Source: Polynucleobacter hirudinilacicola
GTDB lineage: Bacteria > Pseudomonadota > Gammaproteobacteria > Burkholderiales > Burkholderiaceae
Direction: 5' to 3'
Length of the DNA: 64,000 nt
Assembly: GCF_002192535.1 (NCBI RefSeq)
Contig: NZ_NAIA01000002.1
Span: 1-64,000 of the forward strand
Made by a program: the position numbers and the translations under genes. Under the pieces are notes generated by a model, which was not told where the DNA came from, made no database searches, and saw only the letters and a list, made by a program, of their open reading frames with translations. This document shows positions 50,084 to 59,758 of this stretch, piece by piece. Position 1 is the stretch's first letter, and each line of letters begins with the position of its first letter.

Positions 50084-51101
50084 CACTTAAGTCTTTGAGG
50101 ATTTTATTGATAATAGTTGAGACATAGGTAGAGGTATCAAACTTCATCGCTTGTGGGCTGAGAAGAAATTGATGAATGTTATCTTGGTACTTTTTGTATT
50201 CGTTAGCATCAATGCTAAGTAAATAGCGATGAACTTCCTCAGTATTTTTAAAGTTCCTTCTATCAATGAAACAGGCACTTGGTACATGGTTGCAGATCGT
50301 ATTTGAACCCCAATAGATAGGTATGCAGCCTCCAAAAAAACAATCAAAGATTTTCTCGCTTATGTAGTCGGGAAGATTGGCAACATTTTCGTAGCAATAA
50401 GCAAACTTTGTTTTTCGATAGATTACCTCTTTATCTGCTATCTCTCCTGCATAGCTTGGAAATGGCTTATACCCAAAAGCTTGTGTTGCCAGACGTTTTA
50501 GGCGCCTCTGAATCCTGGTAGCCTGCGTGAAGGCTGGACTAGGTTTTCCCCATCCAAGCCCATAAAGCGAAAAATGATCTCGAGCATTTTTTTCATACCA
50601 GCGAATAACTTCTATGCGCTCTTTATATAAATCATTCGTCAGGCCCGGCGGGAATGATTTATTTGCATTAATAATGCAAGAAAAGATTGGTCTATCGTCA
50701 AAAGATGGTGATTCTGGATTACGAATTTGATTGGGTATAAAAATATGATTTACATTAGGAAGTTGTGAGAAATTTGTATTCCAAGTAAAAATTCCATTAA
50801 ATGTCTTAAGGTAGTCCTGATTCTGATTGAGCGGGCAGATGAGGGGATTTTCGGTTGCGATCAAATACTTTGGACCAGAAATATTATTATCTAGGGAAAT
50901 GATTTGACCATCATGAAAAATACTAAATACAATATCAAAACCTTCATTGACATCAGGGTTGTTTAATTCAATTCCCCGTTTTAAAAATTCTGCCTTTAAT
51001 AATCTATTGGTCCAAGTCGGATTGTAGGTGTGATGTCTATCAACCTCCTCAAACGAGGCGTTTTTTACTCTATCTGATTGATAGTAATTTGCATATAACA
51101 T
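50073..51101 (-). CDS. GT10-family alpha-1,3-fucosyltransferase-like protein
   Basis: A 342-residue protein whose C-terminal half carries the GT10 signature: FAYCYEN (233-239), DYISEK (245-250) and IPIYWGS (260-266), matching the family pattern FxxxxENs, DYxTEKl, vPvyxG. GT10 enzymes transfer fucose from GDP-fucose to GlcNAc or Glc in LPS or other glycans. No gmd or fcl gene for GDP-fucose is in the window, so the donor must be made elsewhere or be different. It is coupled to the next gene by an 11-base overlap. AT-rich. Confidence 0.8.
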   Translation of the reverse strand: MLYANYYQSDRVKNASFEEVDRHHTYNPTWTNRLLKAEFLKRGIELNNPDVNEGFDIVFSIFHDGQIISLDNNISGPKYLIATENPLICPLNQNQDYLKTFNGIFTWNTNFSQLPNVNHIFIPNQIRNPESPSFDDRPIFSCIINANKSFPPGLTNDLYKERIEVIRWYEKNARDHFSLYGLGWGKPSPAFTQATRIQRRLKRLATQAFGYKPFPSYAGEIADKEVIYRKTKFAYCYENVANLPDYISEKIFDCFFGGCIPIYWGSNTICNHVPSACFIDRRNFKNTEEVHRYLLSIDANEYKKYQDNIHQFLLSPQAMKFDTSTYVSTIINKILKDLSDGH

Positions 51102-51176
51102 AGTTTATTGTCGTAACAGGAATCTTGAAGTGCGATTTTAATACTTATTATCGCAATTAGATCGTTGATAAATCTC

Positions 51177-52025
51177 CTATGCCGAATGGTAGGCATTGAG
51201 TATGATGCCAGACTCCATTAGCAGGGGCTCTAGGAATGTCAAATCATATTTAGGCCACGCATGTATGCCAAACGGCAATTTGCCATTGCAGATCGTTAGA
51301 CATTTTTTGGGGCTCTGCTCCCAAGAAAAATAAATGGCTTGTTCGGGTGGCGCAATCCTAAGATGGGGTGCTACCTTGGGGGCTACATAACTCCAAAAAA
51401 TATCACAATGGTCTTTATAAAGATGGTGGGCACCGGCGAGTCTTCCGGAAGACCCCATAGATTTTATTGCCCTACTAAAAGCACCCTTTTGGCCTCTAAG
51501 GCCTCTAAGGAGGTCACGAATAATCATACTTGTGCTAAACCAGCGAGGATTATCTGTAAAAAGTGTATTGGCAGTTTTAGTTTTAATCAGTGAGAGTCCA
51601 AAATTGCCGGTACCTTTTAATTGAAGATCTTCTGTTGCATCAGAGGTAAACCAAGGTGCGCCAATGTAATCAAAGTCTTGCTCACACCAATAATGCAGAT
51701 CATTTTTTAAAACAATTGCGTCAGGCTCATGAATTAAGATATGTGAATATGAATTAAGTGCATCAAAGATGAACGGGGAAATCATTAACTTATTGTAGGC
51801 CGAGATGCTTGACATCGAATTTGGTGGCGCTGTTAACGTCTGTAGCGTGGGGAAGATTGCCTCATATATTTTGGTCGACATACCCTGTGGATGTAAAAGA
51901 TAAGTTGGGTAGTCACCTAAAATTTTTTGACATTGAATTAAAGATAGTTTCTCGTGTGGCGATGGTTCCTGCTTATGCATTGGAATTAAAATCACAGGAT
52001 TTATTTTAGGATTTATTTTTTTCAT
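51177..52025 (-). CDS. DUF5672-like putative glycosyltransferase
   Basis: A protein of about 282 residues with a GT-A-like pattern: VILIPMHKQEPSPHEKLSL at the N-terminus, ILIHEPDAIVL (about 97-107) in place of the DxD segment, WCEQDFDYIGAPWF, and GTGNFGLSLI. These segments fit DUF5672 proteins found in glycan loci. Function is unknown. Three starts are possible (52082, 52055, 52025), none with a good ribosome site. The longest would overlap the rfbB start on the other strand, so I used 52025. The 75-bp gap to the GT10 gene (51102-51176) shows no clear element. Confidence 0.62.
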   Translation of the reverse strand: MKKINPKINPVILIPMHKQEPSPHEKLSLIQCQKILGDYPTYLLHPQGMSTKIYEAIFPTLQTLTAPPNSMSSISAYNKLMISPFIFDALNSYSHILIHEPDAIVLKNDLHYWCEQDFDYIGAPWFTSDATEDLQLKGTGNFGLSLIKTKTANTLFTDNPRWFSTSMIIRDLLRGLRGQKGAFSRAIKSMGSSGRLAGAHHLYKDHCDIFWSYVAPKVAPHLRIAPPEQAIYFSWEQSPKKCLTICNGKLPFGIHAWPKYDLTFLEPLLMESGIILNAYHSA

Positions 52026-52080
52026 TAAGGAGAGAGTAAGTTTTAGTATAATCATTCTATAGGCAATAACCGAGGCATAC

Positions 52081-53139
52081 ATGATTTTAGTTACTGGTGG
52101 CGCTGGATTTATCGGGGCTAACTTTATATTGGATTGGCTGGGTAATCCAAGCGCTGAGGGTATTGTTAATTTAGATAAGTTAACCTATGCAGGTAATTTA
52201 GCCACCCTAGACTCTCTGAAAAATGATTCCCGTCATATTTTTGTCCATGGTGATATTGGCGATAAAGAGTTAATTGCTAAATTACTAAAAGAGCATCAAC
52301 CCCGCGCCATCATCAATTTTGCTGCCGAAAGTCATGTGGACCGCTCTATTCATGGGCCAGCTGAGTTTATGCAAACCAATATTGTCGGTACATTCAATTT
52401 ATTGGAGTGTGCTTGTAAATATTGGAATAGTCTTGAAGGCGACATAAAAGAAACATTTCGCTTTCATCATGTCTCAACTGATGAAGTTTATGGCTCTCTA
52501 TCTGCAAGTGATCCCGCATTTACTGAGGCCAATTCATACGAGCCTAATAGCCCATACTCTGCCTCTAAGGCAGCCTCTGATCATCTGGTCCGCGCTTGGT
52601 TTCATACCTATCACTTTCCAGTAGTAACAACTAATTGTTCCAATAATTACGGCCCTTATCACTTTCCTGAGAAATTAATTCCCTTGGTGATTCTGAACGC
52701 CTTGAGTAGTAAGCCCTTACCTATTTATGGCGATGGTCAGCAGATTCGCGATTGGCTCTATGTGGGCGATCATTGCTCTGCGATTCGCGAGGTCTTGGCC
52801 AAAGGAAAATTGGGCGAGACCTATAACATCGGTGGCTGGAATGAAAAGACGAATTTGGATGTTGTGAAAACGATTTGCCGCATTTTGGATGAACTCAAGC
52901 CTCGCGCCGATGGAAAGTCTTATAAGGAGCAAATTACTTTTGTAAAAGATCGTCCTGGGCATGATCGCCGTTATGCGATTGATGCGGGCAAAGTAGAGCG
53001 TGAGCTTGGTTGGCGTCCTGCTGAAACATTTGATACTGGTATTCGTAAGACGGTGCAATGGTATCTAGATAATCCGGTTTGGATCGAGGGCGTAGTCAGT
53101 GGCTCCTATCGCGACTGGTTGCAAAAGCAGTACAACTAG
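52081..53139 (+). CDS. rfbB: dTDP-glucose 4,6-dehydratase
   Basis: Second step of dTDP-L-rhamnose synthesis. The extended SDR protein of 352 residues begins [12 protein letters not shown]. It has [10 protein letters not shown] (about 81-90), the active-site triad segment TDE (133-135), and the catalytic Y159 and K163 in [20 protein letters not shown] is typical of RfbB. It starts the plus-strand rfbBDAC operon and diverges from the DUF5672 gene. Confidence 0.97.
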   Translation: MILVTGGAGFIGANFILDWLGNPSAEGIVNLDKLTYAGNLATLDSLKNDSRHIFVHGDIGDKELIAKLLKEHQPRAIINFAAESHVDRSIHGPAEFMQTNIVGTFNLLECACKYWNSLEGDIKETFRFHHVSTDEVYGSLSASDPAFTEANSYEPNSPYSASKAASDHLVRAWFHTYHFPVVTTNCSNNYGPYHFPEKLIPLVILNALSSKPLPIYGDGQQIRDWLYVGDHCSAIREVLAKGKLGETYNIGGWNEKTNLDVVKTICRILDELKPRADGKSYKEQITFVKDRPGHDRRYAIDAGKVERELGWRPAETFDTGIRKTVQWYLDNPVWIEGVVSGSYRDWLQKQYN

Positions 53140-53156
53140 ACTTTACTAAAGCGCAC

Positions 53157-54110
53157 ATGAATATCCTCGCATTTGGTAAGGATGGACAACTGGGAAAGGC
53201 GTTTCAAAACCTTTTTCAGAAAGTGCCTCTAGCTTCAGAGAACAACATTCAATATATTGGCCGCAATCAATGTGACTTAAGTCATGCCATAGCCTTAAAC
53301 AATCTTCTGAATACGTCCAAGCCAGATCTCATTATTAATGCTGCTGCCTATACGGCTGTGGATAAAGCAGAGACTGAGTATGAGTTAGCATTTGCAATCA
53401 ACGCTAAGGCACCTGAGATAATGGCGCAATATGCCACAAAGCATGGCAGCACTCTGCTGCACTACTCAACAGATTATGTATTTGATGGCAGCAAAGATGG
53501 TCCCTATATTGAGGATGATCATCGCAAACCAATCAATATGTATGGCAAGAGTAAGGCTGCGGGTGAAGAGGCTATCGTAAATGTCTTTACTAATTGCTCT
53601 GCTGGTCAATACGCCATCTTTCGAACGAGCTGGGTATATGGTGATGGTGCCAACTTTATTCGGACCATATTACGTCTAGCCAAAGAGCGGGAAGAGCTGA
53701 AAGTGATTTGTGATCAATATGGCGTGCCAACGAATGCTGGCTGGCTAGCCCAAGTGAGCTTAGATTTAGTTTTGGATTTACAAGACAATCTCAGAAAATT
53801 CACCTCAGGGATTTATCATGCGGTTCCATCTGGTAAAACGAGCTGGCATGAGCTAGCCGCTCTAGTTGTGCAGACAGCACGCGATGCCAATATTGCTCTG
53901 AAGCTAAAACCGCATGACATTCAGTCGATTTTAGCCGCGCAATACCCGGTAGTCGCTCCTGGGTCGGCTAATTCATGCCTAGATAACTCTAAATTACGCT
54001 TGGCCCTAGAAGAGAGTGGTGATATGTCAAAATTACAGCATTGGAACAAGGCTTGGGAAAAAGAAGTTCAGTCTTATGTTGCTGGACTTTCAAGAGATGG
54101 ACTTATTTAG
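53157..54110 (+). CDS. rfbD: dTDP-4-dehydrorhamnose reductase
   Basis: Last step of dTDP-L-rhamnose synthesis, using NAD(P)H. The ATG at 53157 gives 317 residues starting [31 protein letters not shown] and [12 protein letters not shown] (with the Y-x3-K pair) define the family. It lies 17 bp after rfbB. The upstream part of the open frame overlaps rfbB and is not coding. Confidence 0.96.
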   Translation: MNILAFGKDGQLGKAFQNLFQKVPLASENNIQYIGRNQCDLSHAIALNNLLNTSKPDLIINAAAYTAVDKAETEYELAFAINAKAPEIMAQYATKHGSTLLHYSTDYVFDGSKDGPYIEDDHRKPINMYGKSKAAGEEAIVNVFTNCSAGQYAIFRTSWVYGDGANFIRTILRLAKEREELKVICDQYGVPTNAGWLAQVSLDLVLDLQDNLRKFTSGIYHAVPSGKTSWHELAALVVQTARDANIALKLKPHDIQSILAAQYPVVAPGSANSCLDNSKLRLALEESGDMSKLQHWNKAWEKEVQSYVAGLSRDGLI

Positions 54111-54121
54111 GGGTTGAATGT

Positions 54122-55051
54122 ATGGCGGTAAATCGTAAGGGCATTATTTTGGCTGGCGGCTCAGGCACACGTTTATATCCGGTTACCCAAGCCGTTTCTA
54201 AGCAGCTGATGCCGGTCTACGACAAGCCCATGATCTATTACCCATTGAGTACTTTGATGCTCGCTGGCATTCGCGATATTTTGCTCATTTCTACGCCTCA
54301 TGACACGCCTCGTTTTTCTGAATTGCTAGGTGATGGGTCGCAATGGGGTCTAAATATTGAATACTGTGTGCAGCCTTCTCCGGATGGTTTGGCACAAGCA
54401 TTTACCTTAGGTAAGCGCTTTGTTGGGAACAATCCGAGTGCTTTAGTGCTTGGCGATAATATTTTTTATGGTAATGATTTACTTGACCAACTAAATAGTG
54501 CAAACGACAGAAGTTCTGGCGCAACAGTATTTGCCTACCACGTGAATGATCCCGAGCGTTATGGTGTTGTGGAGTTTGATAAAAATTACAGAGTACTTTC
54601 GATTGAAGAGAAGCCTAAAAAGCCTAGAAGTAATTACGCAGTAACTGGCTTGTATTTTTATGATAATCAAGTGTGTGATATCGCAGCCTCTATAAAGCCA
54701 AGCGCTCGTGGTGAACTCGAAATTACTGATGTCAACCGGGCTTACTTGGATAAGAATGAACTCAGTGTAGAAATTATGGGGCGTGGTTTTGCTTGGCTAG
54801 ATACCGGCACACATGATTCTTTATTGGATGCTGCTGGATTTATCGCTACACTACAAAAGCGCCAAGGCTTGATGGTGGCTTGTCCTGAGGAGATTGCTTA
54901 TCGTCAGGGCTGGATTAGTGCTGAAGCAGTACAAAAAGTTGCCGCTCAATTAAGTAAGAATAGTTATGGTCAGTACTTGAAGAAAATTCTGAATGAGCTC
55001 AACAGTTCTGCCCAGCCAATATTCTTATCTACAAAGAGGATAATTAAATGA
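54122..55051 (+). CDS. rfbA: Glucose-1-phosphate thymidylyltransferase
   Basis: First step of dTDP-rhamnose synthesis, making dTDP-glucose. The ATG at 54122 gives 309 residues, with [16 protein letters not shown] at the nucleotide site, [27 protein letters not shown] and [19 protein letters not shown]. The length and motifs fit RfbA/RmlA. It follows rfbD by 11 bp and overlaps rfbC by 4 bases (ATGA). Confidence 0.97.
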   Translation: MAVNRKGIILAGGSGTRLYPVTQAVSKQLMPVYDKPMIYYPLSTLMLAGIRDILLISTPHDTPRFSELLGDGSQWGLNIEYCVQPSPDGLAQAFTLGKRFVGNNPSALVLGDNIFYGNDLLDQLNSANDRSSGATVFAYHVNDPERYGVVEFDKNYRVLSIEEKPKKPRSNYAVTGLYFYDNQVCDIAASIKPSARGELEITDVNRAYLDKNELSVEIMGRGFAWLDTGTHDSLLDAAGFIATLQKRQGLMVACPEEIAYRQGWISAEAVQKVAAQLSKNSYGQYLKKILNELNSSAQPIFLSTKRIIK

Positions 55052-55614
55052 GTGTGCCCGCTAAGCTGCAGGCAACCCCTACGGTAATTCATGATGCATT
55101 GGTGATTGAGCCCAAAGTATTTGGTGATGAACGTGGTTGGTTTACAGAATCTTTTAATGCTGCCGATTTTGCAACTGTCACGGGTTTAAATGTAGAGTTT
55201 GTACAAGACAATCACTCATTCTCTTATCAATGGACTTTGCGTGGCTTACATTATCAGTTAGAGAAAATTCAGGGTAAGTTGGTGAGAGTAGTAGCAGGAA
55301 GTGTTTTTGATGTGGTCGTCGATATTCGTAAAGATTCACCTACGTATGGCAAGTGGGTAGGACTTGAGCTGAGCGCTGAAAATCATCGGCAAATATGGAT
55401 TCCGCCAAAATTGGCTCATGGCTTTTTAGTACTTTCAGACACCGCTGAGTTTTTATATAAAACAACCAATTACTATCATCCGCAAAGTGAAGCCTGTCTT
55501 GCTTGGAATGATCCAAACGTAGCGATAGAGTGGCCCTTGCCAGTTGGTATTGCGCCTAATATGAATGCCAAAGATTTGGCCGGCCTCTCTTGGGAAAAAG
55601 CGCCAAAGTTTTAA
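55048..55614 (+). CDS. rfbC: dTDP-4-dehydrorhamnose 3,5-epimerase
   Basis: Third step of dTDP-rhamnose synthesis. The 188-residue cupin shows [11 protein letters not shown] (about 28-38), [16 protein letters not shown] with the catalytic His, [14 protein letters not shown], and [13 protein letters not shown]. Its start overlaps rfbA and its stop overlaps the waaC start (TAATG), so the whole block is tightly coupled. Confidence 0.97.
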   Translation: MSVPAKLQATPTVIHDALVIEPKVFGDERGWFTESFNAADFATVTGLNVEFVQDNHSFSYQWTLRGLHYQLEKIQGKLVRVVAGSVFDVVVDIRKDSPTYGKWVGLELSAENHRQIWIPPKLAHGFLVLSDTAEFLYKTTNYYHPQSEACLAWNDPNVAIEWPLPVGIAPNMNAKDLAGLSWEKAPKF

Positions 55615-56648
55615 TGGCTATTCAGAGTTCATCCCCGAAAATATTATTGGTAAAGCTATCCTCGCTTGGGGATATTCTGCACAATTTACCGCTGGTTTGG
55701 GATTTGCGTGCTCGTTTACCAAATGCGCAAATTGATTGGGTGGTGGAAGAGGGTTATGTGCATCTTCTAGAGCCTCTATTGAGTAGAGAGGGTTTTAAAG
55801 GCATTGATCACATCATTCCTTTTGGTTTGCGCCGTTGGAAAAAAAAGATATTTAGCCTTAACTCCTGGAAAGAGTTGTTTTCTTTTAAGAAGAGGCTTCA
55901 AGAATCTTCATACGACATTGTGATTGAAACTCAGGGCTTACTAAAATCTGCCTTATTGTGCTTTCTTGCTAAGAAAAATTCTGATACTGTCATTGCAGGC
56001 TTAGCAAATGCTACCCAGTACTCCGGCTACGAGCCGCCCGCTAGATTCTTTTATAACCAGTGTGTTCGGGTTCCCATTGATTGCCATGCGGTTGATCGCT
56101 CTCGTCGAGTGATGTGCGCTGCATTAGATTGGTCTCTAGTTGAGCGCTCTACTGCCCCTCAGTTTTACCCTCAACAGTTTATTCAGAACTTATCTGAAAA
56201 GACTCTTCTAGAATTACAAAAGCCCTATGTGCTTTGCTTTCATTCAACCGCCAGAGAAGCGAAGCGCTGGGCCAATGAGAGCTGGGTTGCTTTAGGAAAA
56301 GAGCTTGCTCAGCGGGGATATCAGCCAGTTTTTCCGTGGGGTAGCCCATCTGAAAAATTGATTAGCTTTGAGCTAGCCAGTCAAATTCCTGGGGCAATAG
56401 TTCCCGCTGCATTTTCAATCGAAGAAGCATTCTCTGTAATTGCAGGTGCCGCACTTACTGTGGGTGTCGATACTGGCTTGACTCATCTGGCGGCGGTCTT
56501 AGGAAAGCCTACGGTAGAGATTTATTGCGATTCACCTCAGTGGAAGACCGAGGGCTATTGGTCAGAAAATATCCGCAATCTGGGGGACATTCAAGCGCCG
56601 CCTAGCGTAGCAGAGGTGATCAACGCCTCCTTCGAGTTATTAGCGTAG
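55614..56648 (+). CDS. waaC: Lipopolysaccharide heptosyltransferase I
   Basis: Adds the first heptose to Kdo2-lipid A in LPS inner-core assembly. The 344-residue GT9 enzyme has ILLVKLSSLGDILHNLP at the N-terminus, VIETQGLLKSAL, and the donor-binding VGVDTGLTHLAAVLGKPTVEIYCDS (cited in part; about 279-303). The ATG at 55614 overlaps the rfbC stop. The 3' end overlaps the convergent tolC-like gene by 9 bases. Confidence 0.93.
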   Translation: MAIQSSSPKILLVKLSSLGDILHNLPLVWDLRARLPNAQIDWVVEEGYVHLLEPLLSREGFKGIDHIIPFGLRRWKKKIFSLNSWKELFSFKKRLQESSYDIVIETQGLLKSALLCFLAKKNSDTVIAGLANATQYSGYEPPARFFYNQCVRVPIDCHAVDRSRRVMCAALDWSLVERSTAPQFYPQQFIQNLSEKTLLELQKPYVLCFHSTAREAKRWANESWVALGKELAQRGYQPVFPWGSPSEKLISFELASQIPGAIVPAAFSIEEAFSVIAGAALTVGVDTGLTHLAAVLGKPTVEIYCDSPQWKTEGYWSENIRNLGDIQAPPSVAEVINASFELLA

Positions 56649-58265
56649 TAGGCTATTAATCGAAATCAGATCTTCATCCGTTAATGCAGCAGCATGTGCT
56701 TTTAGCTTAATTGCATTGAGAATAGTGTTGTAACGTGCTTGCTGAAGCTGTGATCTAGTGGTGATGAGAGTATCTAGTGCAATCAAAACATCAATATTGA
56801 TTAAGGTGCCAACCTGAAATCCGAGTTTGCTAGATTCAAGAGCAGAACTCGATGAACGCTCAGCGGCTTCAAAAGCTTTAACACTAGCTAGGCCGCCATA
56901 AAAGCCTGTAAATGCAGCGCGCGTATTTTGAGCTGCTGTACGCCGGGCATTATCATAGTTTGCTTTTGCTTGATCTACTAGTGCAGCATTTTGACGAATG
57001 ACTGAAGTGCTAAATCCACCTGATACCAGTGGAATAGTCATTTGCAAAGCGATAGTATTGTTGTAAACATTCGTATTAGTTGGTGTGTAGCTATTCGGCG
57101 TTCCATTGGAAGTGTTATAGCCACTTGTACCAACAAAGTTTACTGAGGGGTAATTTAGTCCCTGCGCTGCTCGATAAGTGCTCTCAGCTAAGCTGACAGT
57201 GAGCTGCCCAGCTAGCACGCTAAAGTTTGCGGCTTCTGCTTGATTAATCCAATCATCTAAAGTTTGCCCCGGTGGTAATTGCGGATTCACTGATTCGGCA
57301 ATCGGAATGCCTTTAGCATCTTTATTTTTAGAACGAGGATCCTTCAGTACGCCATCAATTTTGGCTTCCTTCACCAAAGGCTTAAGAGGGCCTACGGGGT
57401 GCCCCACTAATTGCTCCAATACTCCGCGCTTCACGATCAAATCGGCTTGTGCAGCAATTTCTTGTGAGTTTGCAAGATCTAGTGCGGCTTGTGCTGTGTT
57501 GACATCAACAATAGTCGCCAGTCCTGCATCAAACTTGGCTTGGGCAATATCAAGCTGCTGTTTAATCAAGCCTTTTTTATTGCGATATAGCTCAACATTG
57601 TCTTGACTGGTGAGCGCGTCAAAATAGGCCTGAGAAACCCGAATGATTAAATCTTGCTGCGCTAAATAGAAGCGCATGTCTGCAATTTTGGTATTGAGAT
57701 CACCTTGCTTGAAAGCCTCAAGAGCGCTCACGTTAAATACTGGTTGCGTTAAGGTGACGGTATAGCTCTTCTGATCAAATACGCGCGAGTTACCCGGTAA
57801 ATTCGATACTGCCGTGTTGCTGGCTCCATGTTGGAAGTAGCGGGTGCCAGTTGGAGTAGCATTTGCTTGGGGAAGTAGCAGAGAAAGACCCTGCCAATAG
57901 AGCTCTTTGCTAGCCTGATAGTTAAAGCGTGCAGCATTTAATACTGGATCACTAAAAGCTGCCTCTTGATATAGCTGAATTAAGTCAGCCAACTGTCCTT
58001 TTGCATCGCCCGCTTTATTCCCTGTCAAGTTTGAGGGTGCTGAGGTGTTTGGAAGTGCCGCCTTTGTTGGAGGCATTACAAACTGAGGCGGTTGCTCTAA
58101 ACCAATCAGTGAGGAGGCGCTCATAGGAGTTGGTAGCGCAGGCCTTGCCGCTTCGTTTGCGCTTTGGGCAAAAACGCTTGTAGGGCAAGAAACCAAGCCG
58201 AACGCCTGGCTCAGGATTAAACCAATTGTGGTTATCTGAGGGCGTTTAAAGCGGGCTTTGGTCAT
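56640..58265 (-). CDS. TolC-family outer-membrane channel protein
   Basis: A 541-residue outer-membrane factor for type I secretion or efflux. A signal peptide (about 1-34, ending VFAQS) is followed by a Pro/Ala-rich segment (about 40-85) and then two OEP repeats of long coiled-coil helices (for example ADMRFYLAQQDLIIRVSQAYF and AKFDAGLATIVDVNTAQA in part; later LGFQVGTLINIDVLIALDTL). It is longer than E. coli TolC because of the N-terminal segment. No inner-membrane pump or adaptor is adjacent, so the partner is unknown. Its stop overlaps waaC; it diverges from uppP. Confidence 0.88.
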   Translation of the reverse strand: MTKARFKRPQITTIGLILSQAFGLVSCPTSVFAQSANEAARPALPTPMSASSLIGLEQPPQFVMPPTKAALPNTSAPSNLTGNKAGDAKGQLADLIQLYQEAAFSDPVLNAARFNYQASKELYWQGLSLLLPQANATPTGTRYFQHGASNTAVSNLPGNSRVFDQKSYTVTLTQPVFNVSALEAFKQGDLNTKIADMRFYLAQQDLIIRVSQAYFDALTSQDNVELYRNKKGLIKQQLDIAQAKFDAGLATIVDVNTAQAALDLANSQEIAAQADLIVKRGVLEQLVGHPVGPLKPLVKEAKIDGVLKDPRSKNKDAKGIPIAESVNPQLPPGQTLDDWINQAEAANFSVLAGQLTVSLAESTYRAAQGLNYPSVNFVGTSGYNTSNGTPNSYTPTNTNVYNNTIALQMTIPLVSGGFSTSVIRQNAALVDQAKANYDNARRTAAQNTRAAFTGFYGGLASVKAFEAAERSSSSALESSKLGFQVGTLINIDVLIALDTLITTRSQLQQARYNTILNAIKLKAHAAALTDEDLISINSLLR

Positions 58266-58384
58266 CTAATTCGGATACTGTTCAATATGCCATGCAGTTT
58301 AAGGCTAATTTATCAGGAATGCCTGTTTAGGGGCTATTTTGCCAAATACTCGGGGATTTATAGGGATGCCTATAAAATTTGCTG

Positions 58385-59230
58385 ATGGATCTATATTTGT
58401 TACTCAAGGCAGTCATTCTGGGGGTAGTAGAGGGCTTAACAGAATTTTTGCCGATCTCTAGTACTGGCCACCTGATTTTGGTTGGCGACTTATTAAATTT
58501 CAATGATGAACGTGGCAAGGCCTTTGAAGTCATTATTCAGTTTGGCGCGATTTTGGCGGTCTGCTGGGAGTTTCGGGAAAAGCTTTTGAAGGTTGCCCTA
58601 TCCTTTACCAGTAGCTCAAATTCTCGCCGCTTTGTTTTCAATCTTCTGATTGCTTCAATTCCTGCAATGGGCTTGGCATTCTTATTTGGAAAATATATTA
58701 AGGCTGTTCTTTTTTCCCCTATGCCGGTAGCGAGCGCCTTCATTGTTGGCGCTCTCATTATTTTTTGGGCAGAGCGTCGTCAAGAAAGAGCGAGCCTGGC
58801 AAAGAGTCATATTCATTCTGTGGATGATCTTTCGCCATTCGATGCATTTAAGGTTGGATTAGCGCAGTGCGCTGCATTAATTCCTGGAACTTCACGTTCA
58901 GGTGCAACCATTATTGGTGGAATGTTATTTGGTTTGCCACGTACGGTAGCCACCGAATTCTCTTTCTTCTTGGCTATCCCTGTTATTGGCGGTGCAACCG
59001 CTTACGAGTTATTTAAGCTTTGGAAAAATCCCGTGGCGATCTCTGGTGAATTTAGCTTAGCAATTGTCATTGGTTTTATAGCCGCATTCATCTCTGCATT
59101 TATATGCGTGCGCTGGTTAATTCATTATGTTGCTCACCATAATTTCATTCCATTTGCGTGGTACCGCATTGCCTTTGGACTTTTGGTCTTGTTTACTGCA
59201 TACACCGGCTTGATTGCTTGGTCATATTAA
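58385..59230 (+). CDS. uppP: Undecaprenyl-diphosphatase
   Basis: Integral membrane phosphatase that recycles undecaprenyl diphosphate, the carrier lipid for peptidoglycan and O-antigen; overproduction confers bacitracin resistance in E. coli. The 281-residue protein shows the (E/Q)-rich motif [16 protein letters not shown] (about 15-30) and [13 protein letters not shown] (about 164-176) with catalytic Ser/Arg, and about eight hydrophobic segments. I chose ATG 58385; the frame could start at a TTG at 58379. The 119-bp gap to the divergent TolC gene shows no clear element. Confidence 0.96.
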   Translation: MDLYLLLKAVILGVVEGLTEFLPISSTGHLILVGDLLNFNDERGKAFEVIIQFGAILAVCWEFREKLLKVALSFTSSSNSRRFVFNLLIASIPAMGLAFLFGKYIKAVLFSPMPVASAFIVGALIIFWAERRQERASLAKSHIHSVDDLSPFDAFKVGLAQCAALIPGTSRSGATIIGGMLFGLPRTVATEFSFFLAIPVIGGATAYELFKLWKNPVAISGEFSLAIVIGFIAAFISAFICVRWLIHYVAHHNFIPFAWYRIAFGLLVLFTAYTGLIAWSY

Positions 59231-59264
59231 CAATAAAAATAATATCCAGAATACGGAGCTAAAG

Positions 59265-59723
59265 ATGGACTCATCAATTGACGCAATTACCAATAATATT
59301 CAGTTAGCACTAGCCCCAGTCTTTTTGCTAACTGCAGTAGCTACCTTAGTAAATTCAATTTCAACACGGCTTGCTCGGTCTGTTGATCGCATGCGAGCCA
59401 TAAAACAGGCAATTCATCGGGGCGATGTCAAGAATGAAGAAATCATTCAATATATGCACAAGGAGGCGAATGAAGCTAAGACCCGTGGCCGCTTATGCAC
59501 GGCAGCTATTTTCTTCGTTGTTCTAAGTGGGGTCTTTATTTCCCTGACTGTGCTGGAACTCTTTTTCTTTCAGGCTGGCGCAGTCCACTCTCTACAAACA
59601 ACGTATGTTATCTGGACCTTTGTATTGGGTCTGATATCCTTTATGACATCCTTATCGATTGTGCTCGCCGAAGTGGTTTATGCATACCGCTCGGCTGGCT
59701 GGAATTCTCCTAAACACTATTAA
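59265..59723 (+). CDS. DUF2721 membrane protein
   Basis: A 152-residue protein of unknown function. Three hydrophobic segments are seen: one near the N-terminus ([15 protein letters not shown], about 14-28), then two after a charged helical stretch (about 77-98 and 108-128). The charged middle ([13 protein letters not shown]) is typical of DUF2721. GGAG nine bases before the ATG at 59265 fixes the start and excludes a longer frame overlapping uppP. It lies 34 bp after uppP and 35 bp before the uxs gene, so it may be co-transcribed with both. Confidence 0.82.
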   Translation: MDSSIDAITNNIQLALAPVFLLTAVATLVNSISTRLARSVDRMRAIKQAIHRGDVKNEEIIQYMHKEANEAKTRGRLCTAAIFFVVLSGVFISLTVLELFFFQAGAVHSLQTTYVIWTFVLGLISFMTSLSIVLAEVVYAYRSAGWNSPKHY

Positions 59724-59758
59724 TTTCAATACCAACTCTTCATCTAAAAAGATTTACT

